Below are positions 24,286-36,589 of a stretch of 64,000 bases of DNA, piece after piece. This DNA is from Ascaphus truei. Lineage: Eukaryota > Chordata > Amphibia > Anura > Ascaphidae. The notes beneath the pieces were generated by a model, which saw nothing but the letters and a program-made list of their open reading frames with translations, was not told the DNA's origin and made no database searches. The stretch's first letter is position 1. The number at the start of each line of letters is the position of its first letter. The position numbers and the translations under genes were made by a program. The stretch is taken from assembly GCA_036426205.1 (NCBI GenBank), contig CM071573.1, positions 39,511,771 to 39,575,770 of the forward strand. Direction: 5' to 3'.

Positions 24286-26157
24286 GCATAATTTGTTACA
24301 AATTCAAAACCAATTGAATTCCGGCAAAACTAAAAGAGTCAAAATGATTTTCTGCAAGAGATTGAGCCGCACCCAGAGTAAGAACATTTACAGCAAAAAC
24401 TCTAACTTATCTACCGTGTTTTAGCGTACAGAAGAAGAGCAACACAAGGTAACAGGCATTACAACAAATACGTGTGTTTTATTAAAAGTAATTGAATATC
24501 CCAATCTAAACCTTTAATATGCAGTATATTGTAGGTGCAGTGACAAAGCCCTCTTGATGTCCTTCAGACAGACCTTCAGTGGTCTCCTCTAGATGTTGAG
24601 AATTAGCGTATTATTGTAAAGCATTATTTTTACAGATCAGCTGTGTATCACAGGTCTCTCCAGGACATCAAATGACCCTTTTCTACAGAGCAGATCAAAC
24701 CTACTTTCTATAGGTCTGCGAGGATTCCGCATGTAAGTACATCGGTAGCCCTAGGAGTTAAAACCCCCTTGCATCCTGCTTGAATAGCTCTTTGAAGTTT
24801 TTTTTGTATGGGGATGTAATTATGTGCTCTGTATTAAAAAGACAAGATTTGGCAAGAGATAACAAGTTTTCCTGGAAAGTGACATGCTTCGATTGTGGGG
24901 CCTGGAGATGCCAAACCCTGCACTAACATGGTTAAGCGCCCTCTCTATGCACATAATGCCGCAGTCACTAAACTATAATACCTAGCGATATCAGGCTACC
25001 GGCAACAATAATGACAATTTGTTCACATTATGTTGCCTAATTTATATAGTGGCCACTATATACTGTACATAGGCAAGATTAGGCCTATCTGCCAATGTAG
25101 ATCATGGCCACTGTATCATCAGGCAAGATAAGACGAGTCAACCAGATACAAACAGGTAATATTAGCAATGTTAATGTGAATGCAGATTTCTTTGACTTAA
25201 CGCTAATTGGCATTGCTAACGTTACATAATGCTGAGTTTTAAAGCAATTTTTAGGTAGGCAAATGAGAATGAATATTGTCACCTATTTATAAATAATTAA
25301 ATTTTTATAAATATATAAATTGTCACTTAATTATAAATAATTCTAAGTGAACAGACTGCCACAATGTCATTTTTTTTTAACAACACATTCTAGCACAGCA
25401 ATATTGACCTTTAGTGAATCTAGAATATTTTATAGTCTAGATTTGCCAACAGCCCCCAAAGGCTTGCACACTGGTATGCGTTTTTATTGGGTGTGCACAT
25501 GGAAATCACTAATTACTGCATAGCTGTCTTTAAACCCACTCACCTTCTTTGCCATTTACGTAAAGCCTAATCCACCTACATGTTCCACAGACTGTAAATT
25601 ATTCAGGGCACGGGCAATTTTCTACAAAATGTGACATTTTTAATATGTGCTTCTTCTCTTCCTGTATTGCATGATCATTTCGGTATTTAAATGTGTATGT
25701 TAATTCTGTAAGTGCTGTATACATGCTTAGCTCTACATAAATTTTTTTAAAAAAAACATGCATAATACAGAGTATTGGTGCAAATCACAATTATAATATA
25801 TATTTTTTCACCCAATACTTACATGTTTCTTTAGCCATTGGAAATAACAGTCAAGTAGTGTGTGGCAGAAATATGCTAAGCGATTTCATTTGAAATCTAG
25901 AGCAAATATTATTTTTCATATACAAGTACAGTATTTAATTAATCAACAGCTGCAATTTCATTAGATTCCCAGGAATGTGTTTACTTTCCATGGACAATTT
26001 TCTTTCTCTTTTGTTTTTTTCTTTTTTACAAGAAACAACCAGAAATTCCTTTGCTGCAGCTCACAGATGTATCAGCCGGACTGTTTCTAATTAGTCATTC
26101 CACTGGAAAAATATGCAGCAAATCCTCTCATGCATTGTTGAAAGCATCACTTACAGC
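24286..26157. other. AT-rich intergenic stretch
   Basis: Apart from the old tail at 25575-25752, nothing is recognised. Confidence 0.5.
25575..25752 (+). mobile_element. Old L2-type tail, divergent
   Basis: AGACTGTAAATTATTCAGGG, CACGGGCAA and CTCTACATAAATTTTTTTAA keep the order of the tail motifs with many changes. Confidence 0.4.
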
Positions 26158-26250
26158 AGGGGTAGCGAACTCCAGTCCTCAAGAGCTACCAACGGGTCAG
26201 GTTTTCAGGATATCCCTGCTTCAGCACAGATGGCTCAGTCTTTGAATCTG
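26158..26250. mobile_element. Family A MITE, one arm
   Basis: CAGGGGTAGCGAACTCCAGT through GGATATCCCTGCTTCAGCAC; the second arm is missing. Confidence 0.7.
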
Positions 26251-26398
26251 TGGATTGGATTCTATAAATCCCCGAAGGGATTGAATCCAATTGCGCTTTT
26301 TGATGAGAGACAAAGACAGAATATAATCCCACGGGGAAAATTACACCTGTTTTTTTCTTGTGGGTGTAGAATAATTGGTAAAATAACTTCTTCTAGTG

Positions 26399-26584
26399 CA
26401 GGAGTCACCAACTCCAGTCTTCAAGGGCCACCAACAGGTCAGGTTTTCAGGATATCCTTGCTTCAGCACAGGTGGCTCAATCAGTGGCTCAGTCTTCAAT
26501 GAGTCACTGATTGGGCCACCTGTGCGGAAGCAGGGATATCCTGAAAACCTGACCTATTAGTAGGACTGGAGTTGGCTACCCCTG
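26399..26584. mobile_element. Family A MITE
   Basis: CAGGAGTCACCAACTCCAGT to GTTGGCTACCCCTG; both arms present, no clean target duplication. Confidence 0.75.
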
Positions 26585-27247
26585 ATTTACAGAATATATT
26601 CCAGTTCTGGTTCTCAGACATCTATCCGAATACAACCTGAAAAAGTTGCATGTTGGCGTTCAGTAAGAAATGCAGACTGCAAGCCTTGCACTACTGGATG
26701 TGGGACTTCATACAGTAGGTTAGGTTTCACTTGGAATTAAAAACATGCATTTCAATATTGCACGTTCGTGGTCAACACATGCGAGTTAAGCTCATGTTAT
26801 AGGTGTCACTAGCAGTGTCAGATGGTAGGAAATCCTCAATTATGGGTTGTTTGATGATGACAGAATAGATCCTGATGCTTTATCAGTGCAGTACAAATGA
26901 CATCAGTGATACAAAGTTTAACCGGAACATTACAACATTTGTTTTTATTGGTAAGACTGAAAACAAAACAGCTCTTATTTTTACCTAAGGGCTGCAGACA
27001 AAAGTTCACATAGAGGTCTACATATTATGCAGGCTATCTTAAAGCAGCAAACCCAGGCATACATTTTTTAAAAGGCTATCTGTATCCAGGGGTCCCACGA
27101 ACCTCATCAGTGGTTCCCCGAGTCCGGTGACCTGTCCTCCCCAGGTTCCAGAGCGGAGAGCCCAGGGTAACCCAACAGGGAGGAGCCGAGACTCAATGAG
27201 TCTGTAAACAATGACATGGAGTTTGGACCAGGGGAACCGGTTCATTT

Positions 27248-27402
27248 CCAGTGTCAGCTCCTTGTGACCTTGGGCAAGTCACTTTATCTCCCTGTGCCTC
27301 AGGCACCAAAATTATAGATTGTAAACTCTATGGGACAGGGATTGTGTCTGTAACAATCCTATGTGCTGGGAGAAAAGAGCTATGTGAAATAAAATTATTA
27401 TC
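27248..27402 (+). mobile_element. MIR/CORE-like SINE, 5'-truncated
   Basis: GTGTCAGCTCCTTGTGACCT, TGGGCAAGTCACTTTATCTC, CCTGTGCCTCAGGCACCAAA, ATTATAGATTGTAAACTCTA, then a short A-rich tail. Confidence 0.75.
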
Positions 27403-28221
27403 TTTTTCACAAGGAAAACAATGACAGGGATGGTGTAGTATCTGATATGTAATATTAAACTTCAAGTATGTGGTACTGCTGTGCGCCATAAACGCATCAG
27501 AATTGTCTCTCATGTTGTTCTTGGCTTAAAAGGCAAATGCGCGTAGACGCAAACAATATTGCACTGCAGGATAATGTTAGAAAACGTGTCCCTATCGAAA
27601 AGGAAGAAATGCAGATGACAGATGAGCACAAAAAAGATAGACGATAGAAAATAAAAGATACAATGAGATTAGTGAGACAAACATAGATTTTGTATAAAAC
27701 AGAATATAAACGACACTTAAAACCAGCTCTTTCCACGAAGAACAAGCAGTGAGATTATTTGTTATTGTTTTTATAATGTTATACTTATTTTACTTTTTAT
27801 TCATGCTTTATTATTTGAGCATTTTACGGCTTCCCCCCCCCCCCCCCCCCCGCCCCCATTATTTGGTGAAATGAACAAATAAAAACAAATTGAGTTTTGA
27901 CAAAATCGGAAACACAAAAACACCAACAAATTAAGAACCCAACCCCAATTTCTTTTTAGAACCAAAACATGAGTAAAAGTGCCCAACCTGTCACTGCGAA
28001 TAGACCCAGTAATCCAGTCAGGGGGGTTCTTAATCTGTGAGCACTTAAAGGTACAGAACATACAGTACAGCAATATTTACTGCAAGTGCTTCCATGCATA
28101 AAATAGAAGCACATGGCTATTCTAAAAATACACAGCACACTGTAGAACAATAACTTTTTTGTCAATGGAAAGCAAATCACTTTACAACGACATTATTGAG
28201 GGTGACATGCATTTCTGTACA

Positions 28222-28459
28222 TAAGGGGTGGCCAACTTATCAAGGGCCACCAGCAGGTCAGGTTTTTAGGATATCCCTGCTTCAGCACAGGTGGCTCAAT
28301 TGAAGACTGAACCACCTGTGCTGAAGCAGGCTCTATGACTGCGCCATTGATTGAGCCACCTGTGCTGGAGCAGGGATTTTTGTAATATCCTGAAAACCTG
28401 ACCTGTTTAAAATCTGACCTATTGGTGGCCATTGATGGCTGGAGTTAGCCACCCCTCAT
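28222..28459. mobile_element. Family A MITE
   Basis: AAGGGGTGGCCAACTTATCA to AGTTAGCCACCCCTCATG with a longer spacer that repeats the GATTGAGCCACCTGTGCTG segment. Confidence 0.75.
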
Positions 28460-28554
28460 GTGCACAGAGTAGTGCAGACACTGTCCCGGCCTTGCTGAGC
28501 TTCCAAAATTCCATAAAGCATTTTAATGGGGCTTTATGTGCAGTTGTGTCGGAC

Positions 28555-28678
28555 CAGCGTTATTGCACTTCATAAGGTAAAGCACTATGTTTGGTGTCTG
28601 AGGCACAGGGAGATAAAGTGTCCTGCTTAAGGTCACAAGGAGCTGACACCGGGATTTTAACCAGGTTCCTCAGCTTAT
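28555..28678 (-). mobile_element. MIR/CORE-like SINE, internal fragment
   Basis: Minus strand carries GGTGTCAGCTCCTTGTGACC, ACTTTATCTCCCTGTGCCTC and AGACACCAAACATAG. Confidence 0.65.
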
Positions 28679-28749
28679 TTTAAAGGGCTGAAACATATTT
28701 TACAATACAGTGCAATTAAAATAAGAGAGGATCAATAGTCAAAGACTTT

Positions 28750-28872
28750 GCCTATCATTGAGCCACTTGTGCTGAAGCTGGGACTGATTGAGCCACCTGT
28801 TCTGACACTGGGATATCCTGAAAACCTGACCTGTTGGTGGGGCTTGAGGACTAAAGATGGCCACATCTTGGT
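28750..28872. mobile_element. Family A MITE, one arm plus centre
   Basis: CATTGAGCCACTTGTGCTGA, ATCCTGAAAACCTGACCTGT and GGCTTGAGGACTAAAGATGG; the left arm is lost. Confidence 0.7.
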
Positions 28873-29677
28873 TAGCTAATACTAAACAAACTAATACCTT
28901 CTAGAGAAAGCACGGGCGCTGTGGTGGCTCTCGGTGGGAATACTCCACTTCGTTAGTATTGTCCTGGAACAGGATTCCATATTTCTCTGCCTCCCTTTGC
29001 AGCTCATAGGATTCATGTCTCCCTAGATTAGCTGCCTGTTATTTTCCCTGTCCCAGCAGCTAGCTGCATGTGAAAAGGCAACATTATTGTTACATGTTGT
29101 TTACACAGCCCTAGTCAGTGTTGGTTGCCGGCAACCTCCTATTCTCCTAGCTGAGAATGGGCTATTCTGCCCTCCCCCCTGTTTTGCTGACAGATAGTCT
29201 GTCCCAAGACTATTCCTGTTACCCAGATTCCCCCACACTTCCTTTCATTCCTGACTCTGGCTGAGTGAGTACCTTCATGTTACACTCCTATGCAAGGCCA
29301 TCTCTTTTTACCTGCCCTTAACTACAAACTCACAACTATATAACATCCACAAGAGCCTGTATTTACTGCTGCTTTTCTAATAAAGTGAAGGAAATATTAT
29401 AGGACTTGGCGTGATTTGGAAAGGGGGCCGAGTTAAAGCTAACTGGAGCTATTCATACATCACACGTGACCCTGGCTTCAGTATAAGTATCTATAAAGGG
29501 GAGTATTTGTTTGTGTGGGTGGATCTCGCACGCCTACCTGATAAAACGCCTTGTACACCTACCTGATGAAACGCCTTGCATACCTACCTGATGGAAGACC
29601 TTGCACACCTGATGTACTGTGCTGCTGCTCTTCTCCAATACAATTAAGATTTTTTTGATACTTATTCTGACGTTTTG
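28873..29677. other. Unclassified block with LTR-like signals
   Basis: ACTATATAACATCC (TATA-like, 29335) and TCTAATAAAGTGAAGG (polyadenylation-like, 29377) stand in LTR order, but no TG..CA ends or target duplication could be fixed. A short repeat of CTACCTGATGAAACGCCTTG-type units lies at 29534-29600. Confidence 0.3.
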
Positions 29678-30166
29678 CTGACTGAGCCACCTGTGCTGAA
29701 GCTGGGATATCCTTAACACCTGACCTCTTGGGGGCTCTTGAGTAGAGGTGGGCGAATCCGTCCAAATCCGTTTCCTGGATTTTCTCCCCACAATCTGTTT
29801 TGCAGTGTAAAATCCGCAAAGGATTTGGGCAGTTTTAATCCACGCGGATTCATCAAAACCCGCCATTGGATACAATTCGTTGACAGATTTGTAGAATCCA
29901 ATCCGCGGATTCGGCAACTCGTTGGCGGATTTAAAAAATCCATCAATGGATTGCGGAATCCACGGATTGGATTCTAAAAATCCGTCCACGTGTTGCTGAC
30001 GCCATAGAGTGTATTGGTAATAATAATAAAAAAATGCGCAAATCGCGAATCGCTCTTTTTGAGATTGATCCGCTGAAATCCGCAGACCAAAGGAACCGGC
30101 GGATCCGCAGCGGATCCAAATCCACCCATCTCTAGTCTTGAAGACTGGAGTTGAACAGCACTGCTC
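29678..30166. mobile_element. Family A MITE split by another hAT-like element
   Basis: ACTGAGCCACCTGTGCTGAA to GGGGCTCTTGAG, then resumes TCTTGAAGACTGGAGTTG after the insertion at 29743-30135. Confidence 0.7.
29743..30135. mobile_element. hAT-like element rich in AATCCGCGGATT (family B)
   Basis: Ends TAGAGGTGGGCGAATCC and CCACCCATCTCTA; flanking 8-mers CTCTTGAG and GTCTTGAA agree at 6 of 8. The interior repeats GGATT/AATCC palindromes such as ATCCGCGGATTC at 29898. Confidence 0.7.
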
Positions 30167-31329
30167 TAGAGAGGTAGAAGCTGTAGAGAGTTGGAAATAA
30201 GCACTCAGGCACAGTGCTTTGTACTGCAATATGTAATATATTCATTTTGATGGATACATAGCATGAAATGCTGTTTTAAGATATGGATGGGTCCAGACCG
30301 AAATGTATTGCACCCTGCATTTAGTTGATGCCTTTTCCTGGAACTGGAGGTCAGGAGTTCAGTAATCTGAGGGAACTCCTTGTTGGCTTGCCTACGTTGC
30401 TGACGCAGCACAGACAGGGCAAGGCATGTGCTACACCTATGCAGGCGCCCATGTCTAACACCGTCTTTTCTGCAACACCCAAAAGGTGTGCACTCCAGTA
30501 GCTGCCTTCACACAACCCACAGGCCCCTCTTCCCCAGGTCAAGAAACAAAAGGGTTGTACATTCAACTGGTGTGCACCAAAGAGGTGGCTGCACTTCCAG
30601 CATCCGGCACTATAAAGCTGGTATGAGTGTGAGAGGGCGCCACAGAGATGCAAATTACCCATCTAGTAATAATGATTATAGTCATTAAGAAGAGATTGAC
30701 GAGGCAGTGTTTTTACCCCTTTTACTAGCTCAGAAAAGATTTAAATACTAGGATGATGCCACTGACAATTACACCATGACATCTCCAAACTGGTACTAGC
30801 TACTAGTTACAAGGGAAGGGAGCATACCCCCCACTTACATGCCTTCTTCCACCTACTGGAGTTCAACTGCTCCCTGGCATCTTGGAATATGTGATCTCCG
30901 ATTAAAAGGAGCACGTAAGGTGTATGTGTGGAAGAAATAACTCCATGCCACTTACATATTTTTCACAAATTATTTAACTTTTAATCTTGTTGCCAGTAGT
31001 TGTCTATTTTGGAGAAAATTTATGCTGAATAATATTTATCTGGTTCATTAAAGATAACCAAAACTCAGTATGGCTTCAGGCTGTGTTGAAATATACAATA
31101 CTTGATGCATTATATAGGTATCACTGTAACATGTTGCCCTCAGCTATACATGCACCTCGGGATAAGAAAGTTGTGCCACATTAATACCGGTATTTGCCAC
31201 GGTGCAATGTACAGTAGCACTTGGCTTTCAAAATTAAATGTGACAAACTATTAAATATTTCTACAATTCTAGGCAAAAACGTGTCATGTTTATAACTAAA
31301 GAGGTATTAGATGTAGTAGAAAATAGAGC
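30167..31329. other. Unique intergenic stretch
   Basis: No gene or repeat recognised. Confidence 0.5.
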
Positions 31330-31535
31330 TGGTGAGATTGATGGGGCAAAATCCGTCTATGGGCGGGCAAGTGACGTCACGGAGCTGGTTCGCCCTCATT
31401 GGGCGAACCGCTCACGTGACCGCCCAATCGCGCGAGAAATCAGTTTGACTGATTTCACGCGCATCGCGCGCCCCCTCCCGCACACTGTATAGAGGCGATC
31501 ACTGCCTTTAGGCAGTCTGATCGCCCAGCGTGCGA
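31330..31535. mobile_element. GC-rich MITE fragment with CGCCCTCATTGG module
   Basis: GTGACGTCACGGAGCTGGTT, CGCCCTCATTGGGCGAACCG, and GCGATCACTGCCTTTAGGCA, matching 58560-58720 in order. Confidence 0.5.
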
Positions 31536-31718
31536 TATTATATTATATATGATATTCTACCATAATTCCAAACCAAGACCAACAGACTTTTGTCAACACC
31601 AGAACAGGACAAAATGTACTGCTTGATAACGTCCAATAAGATCCCTTTGCAACCTGTGTATTGCATCATGGTTACTGAGCAGTGGCTGCATACTGTATGT
31701 GCCCAATGCAATAGTTAC

Positions 31719-31886
31719 AGGAAGGGTGCTCAACTCCAGTCCTGAAGCCCCTCTCCCCAACAGGTTTTCAGGATCTCCCTGCTTCAGCACAGGTGGCTCA
31801 GAAGGTTAGTCTTGAGCCACCTGTGCTGAAACTGGGATATCCTAATAGCCCTGACCTGTTGGAGAGGCTTGAGGACTAGAGCTGTT
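31719..31886. mobile_element. Family A MITE
   Basis: AGGAAGGGTGCTCAACTCCA, TTTTCAGGATCTCCCTGCTT, and the inverse arm ending GGCTTGAGGACTAGAGCTG. Confidence 0.7.
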
Positions 31887-31965
31887 ACAATATGACTGGG
31901 AAATCATGAAGGTGGATCACAAGGTTATTACTTATTAGTAAGGTCCCCAGGTGATCCAGTCTCAA

Positions 31966-32652
31966 ACAAGTCAGGTTTTCAGGATATCCCAGTTTCAGCA
32001 CAGGTGGCTCCACCGGAGGCTCAGTCTTAGGGCCTCATGCAGAGAGCAGCGTTATTTAGAATTGGAGAGGGGAATTTTTTTTAGCTTTATTGGAGAGTTT
32101 TTTTCTCCATATGCAGAAAGGGCATAAAACTGCATTTACAATCCTTTCTGCATATGGAGAGTTTCAACCAGCGCTATAAGCGCTGTTGAAACTAGTGGGG
32201 AAAAAATCGATTTTTTTTTTCTCCTCCACCGGCCGCGGAGCGCCAGCTGCTTGGTGGAGAGGAAAAATGTTGAAAATCGCGCCATTTTTTTGCCGCGAAC
32301 AGCCACTAGATGGCGTTCGCTGCTCTCTGCATACGGCCGTTTTCAAGACTGGAGAGATTTCTGTTCTCTCCAGCCGCGCGGCGAGATTCTGAGAAAAAAA
32401 AATGGCGCTTTTTTTAAAACTCCCCATTTTCTGCCTTTCTAAAGGCAGATTTCGCCAATACATGCCGCTTTCCCTATTAGCGCTGCTCTCTGCATGAGGC
32501 CCATAGACTGAAAGCAGTCTGTGCTGAAGCAGGGACTGATTGAGCCACCTGTGCTGAAGCAGGGACTGATTGATCCATCTGTGCTGAAGCTGGGATATCC
32601 TGTAAACCTGACCTGTTGGGGGGTCTTGAGAACAGGAGTTGAGTAGCCCTGA
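31966..32652. mobile_element. Family A MITE split by a TA-flanked MITE
   Basis: Left part AAGTCAGGTTTTCAGGATAT to GGCTCAGTCTTA; right part TAGACTGAAAGCAG to GAGTTGAGTAGCCCTG. Confidence 0.7.
32030..32503. mobile_element. MITE with GGGCCTCATGCAGAGAGCAG ends, TA target
   Basis: Inverted ends GGGCCTCATGCAGAGAGCAG and CTGCTCTCTGCATGAGGCCC are nearly perfect over 22 bp. TA lies on both sides (32028-32029 and 32504-32505). It has inserted inside a family A MITE. About 474 bp, non-coding. Confidence 0.75.
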
Positions 32653-33218
32653 TTTAAGGCACCATCTTTTAGCCCCATTTAACAAGACTAATCAGAACAA
32701 CTTCCACAGGATAAACAAACCATAAAAAAGAGATTTGTGCATCTGTAAAAACCTTCACTGCATTGTTGATTCTTAGATGCAGAAGTAGGGGCCACAGGTG
32801 TTGAATATGAAGGTACCCGTGACACGGTGACCCCTTCCAACTAGCAGGTCATGACCCCGATTTTGAGAACTTGGGCACATTGCACATCATGTTGCAATTA
32901 ACCTTCTGGTAAAAGAAATTGCACTGCACCCAACACTTAGTTTGCAGAACCATTCTATTATGGAGCAAAGAAAATATGTCATCGCTTTAAAGTACCAACT
33001 ACAAGTTTTATTGACAAGCTTTCAGGAGCCAACATTCTCTCTTTATTGGGTTGTAGATGGTAATCATATATTTAGTACATAAGCATACCTAACCATATGT
33101 TTAGTACTTGATGAAGGAGGTAGGTTATTTACTGAAAATGATAAAAACCTTAGTTATTCCAATAAAAAGGAATCATACAGCGCTGGGAAATTTTATCTGA
33201 GTACTTACGGTAACTTAA

Positions 33219-33636
33219 AGCTGCAGTTCCAGTTGCCGTTTAAAAAAAATTCCCTTTAATATGTGCATCAGTACAATCTGCACACTGACAAGTAATTAGC
33301 TAAGTTGCCGATGATCTGTTCTCCTGTGATCGATCGGCGAAGATTCGGCTCGGGGGTTCACTAAATGGCTGTCAGTGCAGTAGAAGAGGACCAAAGATGC
33401 AAAGTTCTGTGGGAAAGATCATGTGACCAAGCAGTCACTAGATACAATTGGTGCATTGCTAGAGAGAGGGCAGGGCTCAGAAAAGGGTGTGCCCGGGCCT
33501 GTTTCTGAGGAGGAGAGGGATTTGACTTTTTTTTTATCTTTTTTTAAATGCTACAAGTATTTTCTCAAAGAACAGAACTGATTTATTAAAAAATAAAAAA
33601 AAAACACACAAGTAGGATATTGCTTGAACTGCAGCT
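33219..33636. mobile_element. piggyBac-like MITE, TTAA target
   Basis: AGCTGCAGTTC to GAACTGCAGCT, with TTAA directly outside both ends (33215-33218 and 33637-33640). 418 bp, non-coding. Confidence 0.7.
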
Positions 33637-33750
33637 TTAACTGCAACAAGAATAGCTAGTACATTATACTAGTTATTAGGAAGGCATGGAGCAGCAATGA
33701 CACCTAGTGGCCAAGTTGTGAATGGCCGCTTTCATATTTTAGGTCTAGAG

Positions 33751-33930
33751 CAGGGGTGGTCAACTCCAGTTCTCCAGAGCCACCAACAGGTCAGGATTTA
33801 AGGATATACTTGCTATCCTTGTGCTGAAGTCTCTGACTGAGCCACTGATTGAGCTACCTGTGTTGAAGCAGGGATATCCTAAAAATCTGACCTGTTGGTG
33901 TCCCTTGAGGACTGAAATTGGCCAGTCCTG
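33751..33930. mobile_element. Family A MITE
   Basis: CAGGGGTGGTCAACTCCAGT to TTGGCCAGTCCTG; flanks GTCTAGAG and GTTTAGAT agree at 6 of 8. Confidence 0.8.
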
Positions 33931-34679
33931 GTTTAGATCGCCTTACACCAGGTGGAAACCGTCACAACATCTTCTCTTATAAAAACACAAATGAAAATAA
34001 GGCATAACCACAGAGAAGACACAGAACCCATGGATATGTATGTTACCCATAGGTGATCCCCAAACCTGTCTCATTCACACCATTATTGGATGTCACACGG
34101 TAACAAAGATCACACTTAAAGTGTCATATTCATATTTGTTGATCTCCACGCTCCCTCCTTTCTTCCAGGCTGCACATTGAGGGGGTTTCCTAACATGATT
34201 AAATCGGCAATCCAAGCAGACAATTGTTTTTGCGAATAAAAAAAAACCCCACCAATTAATATAGGATTGAAGCAGGGGGACTCAGGAGCAAAACCCTGTT
34301 AATTTCAGCTCTGGGGACCCTCTGCCTCCAGAGATACATACCTCCGAAGTAGGTAACCGCTCTCCTCGGCTGCCAGGGTCAAGTAATGGCCATTTAAAGG
34401 TCTCGTACCCTGCGGGCCATCGGTGCGGCTTCCTATTGGTCCATGCCAGGGCCGGTGCAAGGGTATTCTGCACCCTAGGCACCCTAACCTTCAGCCCTGC
34501 GTGCCTGCCCCCTCCCCACCCCGAAAACTTTTAGAATTTTTTTTTATTAGAGCCCCATTTTCTCTCACCCAACTCCTCATCCTCTCTTGTCTCACCCCCC
34601 CCTCCTACGGCTCTTCTACCTCCTCCCCCTCCTCAATCACCCCCCCTACTTCTCTCCTTCAATCACCCCCCTTCTCCCC

Positions 34680-34772
34680 TTCCCATTATGTGATATATTA
34701 TTATGGGCTGTGTATTACTGCTTTAAAGCTTTATGTACATGGCGCTATATAAATGAAGACATACATACATAT
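34680..34772 (+). mobile_element. L2/CR1-type LINE 3' end, short
   Basis: GTGTATTACTGCTTTAAAGC and GGCGCTATATAAATGAAGAC followed by ATACATACAT; only the last 90 bp remain. Confidence 0.65.
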
Positions 34773-34847
34773 ACAGAATATACAACCAGCTATCCTGCTG
34801 GCTTTCCTTGTTGCTATGTTACACTGTTTGCATACGTTTTAACGCAT

Positions 34848-35191
34848 AAGGCCGTGATGATACCAAAATTGTCCGGCGGCATCGCATGGCGCAACGCCGC
34901 ATGGCTCAAAAACAAATTGCAGTAATTCTATTAAAGCTATCATACCTCGCGCGCCGCACGCACCGCCTGGAACTGCAGGGCGGCAGACTGCTGAGCAGAC
35001 TTGAAAATGTGTTATCTTCAGGCGATGGTCACGCCACATGAGCGGTTCAGCCAATGAGGGCGAAACCGCTCACGGTCACGCCTCCGCCACGCCTCCCTGT
35101 CTCCTCTGCTTGTCTCCTGCCTGCAGGTCACATGGGTGACGTCACAGGGTCCGGCTGCCTCCTAGCCGGAGCTGGTATAATCGTAGCCTAA
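34848..35191. mobile_element. MITE with AAGGCCGTGATGATACCA ends
   Basis: AAGGCCGTGATGATACCA and the inverse TGGTATAATCGTAGCCT. Contains the CAATGAGGGCGAAACCGCTC module also seen near 31395, 55720 and 58590. Confidence 0.6.
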
Positions 35192-35814
35192 GACATAAAA
35201 GCTTGTCAGTGCCGTTCCTTTGAGGTGGCTGAAAGTATTTACCACGTTTCTACTACTGTAATTCTTAGAAAGCAGAGCATTGACAGAGCGTACACTGTCT
35301 GATTAGTATATCTGCTCTAGGCTTTGTCCGGATTAATTTTCCCATGTTTGTTATTTAAAGGTCTGTTCTCAATATTTAATTACACCTGCTTGAGTGGGAT
35401 TTAAGCTGCACAAACGCAAAAACAAACATTTGTATACTTTTCTTTTTTTTTTTAACCTTTGCTCTTTCTCATGCAGAGAAAATACTGACAGATATACTGT
35501 GCAAACAATTCTCAGGGCCGTGCAGCAAAGTAAGGAATATTTTACAGGCTTTATGTTTCCATTTGTGAATGATTCAACATTAAACCCCTCAGTGTCAATA
35601 ACGCCTCAACTAATTGCTCACGTAAATAGGAGCAAATTGCAAAAACAAAAAATACTAGTTTTATCCAGAAAGTTGAAACCTCTCAACTGTTTAATGTGTT
35701 TGTAGTATGATTTTAAAATTAAGGTAAAAAAGGAGAACAAGATTATCATAGACAGAGGTGTGTGAACCATTACCAGTTAACCCATTGCTCTGCAAACCAG
35801 TTAACCATTTTGCT

Positions 35815-35911
35815 GTGACTGAGCCACTGATTGAGCAACCTGTGCTGAAGCAGGGATATCCTGAAAACCTGACCTGTTGGTGGCCCTTGAGGACTGGAGT
35901 TGGCCACCCCT
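35815..35911. mobile_element. Family A MITE, one arm
   Basis: ACTGAGCCACTGATTGAGCA to GGAGTTGGCCACCCCTG; the other arm is lost. Confidence 0.75.
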
Positions 35912-36589
35912 GCCCTATTTAATTTTGCATCTTTACATCACTTTTCTATTTCGTGTTTATACTCCATGGAAAAATGTGATTGGTCGAGTGTTGTTGTTAA
36001 TCAATCTAATTACTGGACAAACAAAAACAAGGAGACCAGGGCTGCTAGTCATACTGTATGTTGTACAAGGCGACAGATGCATTTTGTGAGCACGCTAAGT
36101 ATAGGGGATGTCTTTGGAACCTGGCTATTGATCCAGCTGCTGTCTCGGGACTAGCTCACACGTGGCAGACCTGTTTTGTTCTGCTTGCTGATACCATTGA
36201 TTGGTCTTAGGTGACAAATAGAAGCCAGCCCATGAAAAGACATTACAAGTCAATGGACCCAATCGCCCGTTAAAAGAAAACAGGAGATGTCTGAGGAATA
36301 CCATGCTGGAATCAAGGGAAGGTGCTTCTAACGTCAGCCCCATGAAATAGGCCGTAGCACAGCTGACAAAAATTAGGATAAATGTTCACAGCAGTTATTG
36401 CGGAGTAGTACTGTATGTCTAGTTATTTGCATGTATAAACTCTTTTTGATGTGTTTTTTGAATGTTCTGGCATTAAACATAGCTAAGTACCCAGACTTGT
36501 TATCACCCACTATTGACATCAATGCTACAAAGCAACTGGCACTACCACGGATCTCAATCACTACAGATGCCTGCGAAATATGTGCACAA

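Noticed and set aside
32985..33060. Minus-strand CTCCTGAAAGCTTGTC, which resembles the GAAA..GUC half of a hammerhead
   Set aside because: There is no CUGANGA box upstream and the 15.2-16.2 pair is not possible. It may be a worn relative but cannot be supported.
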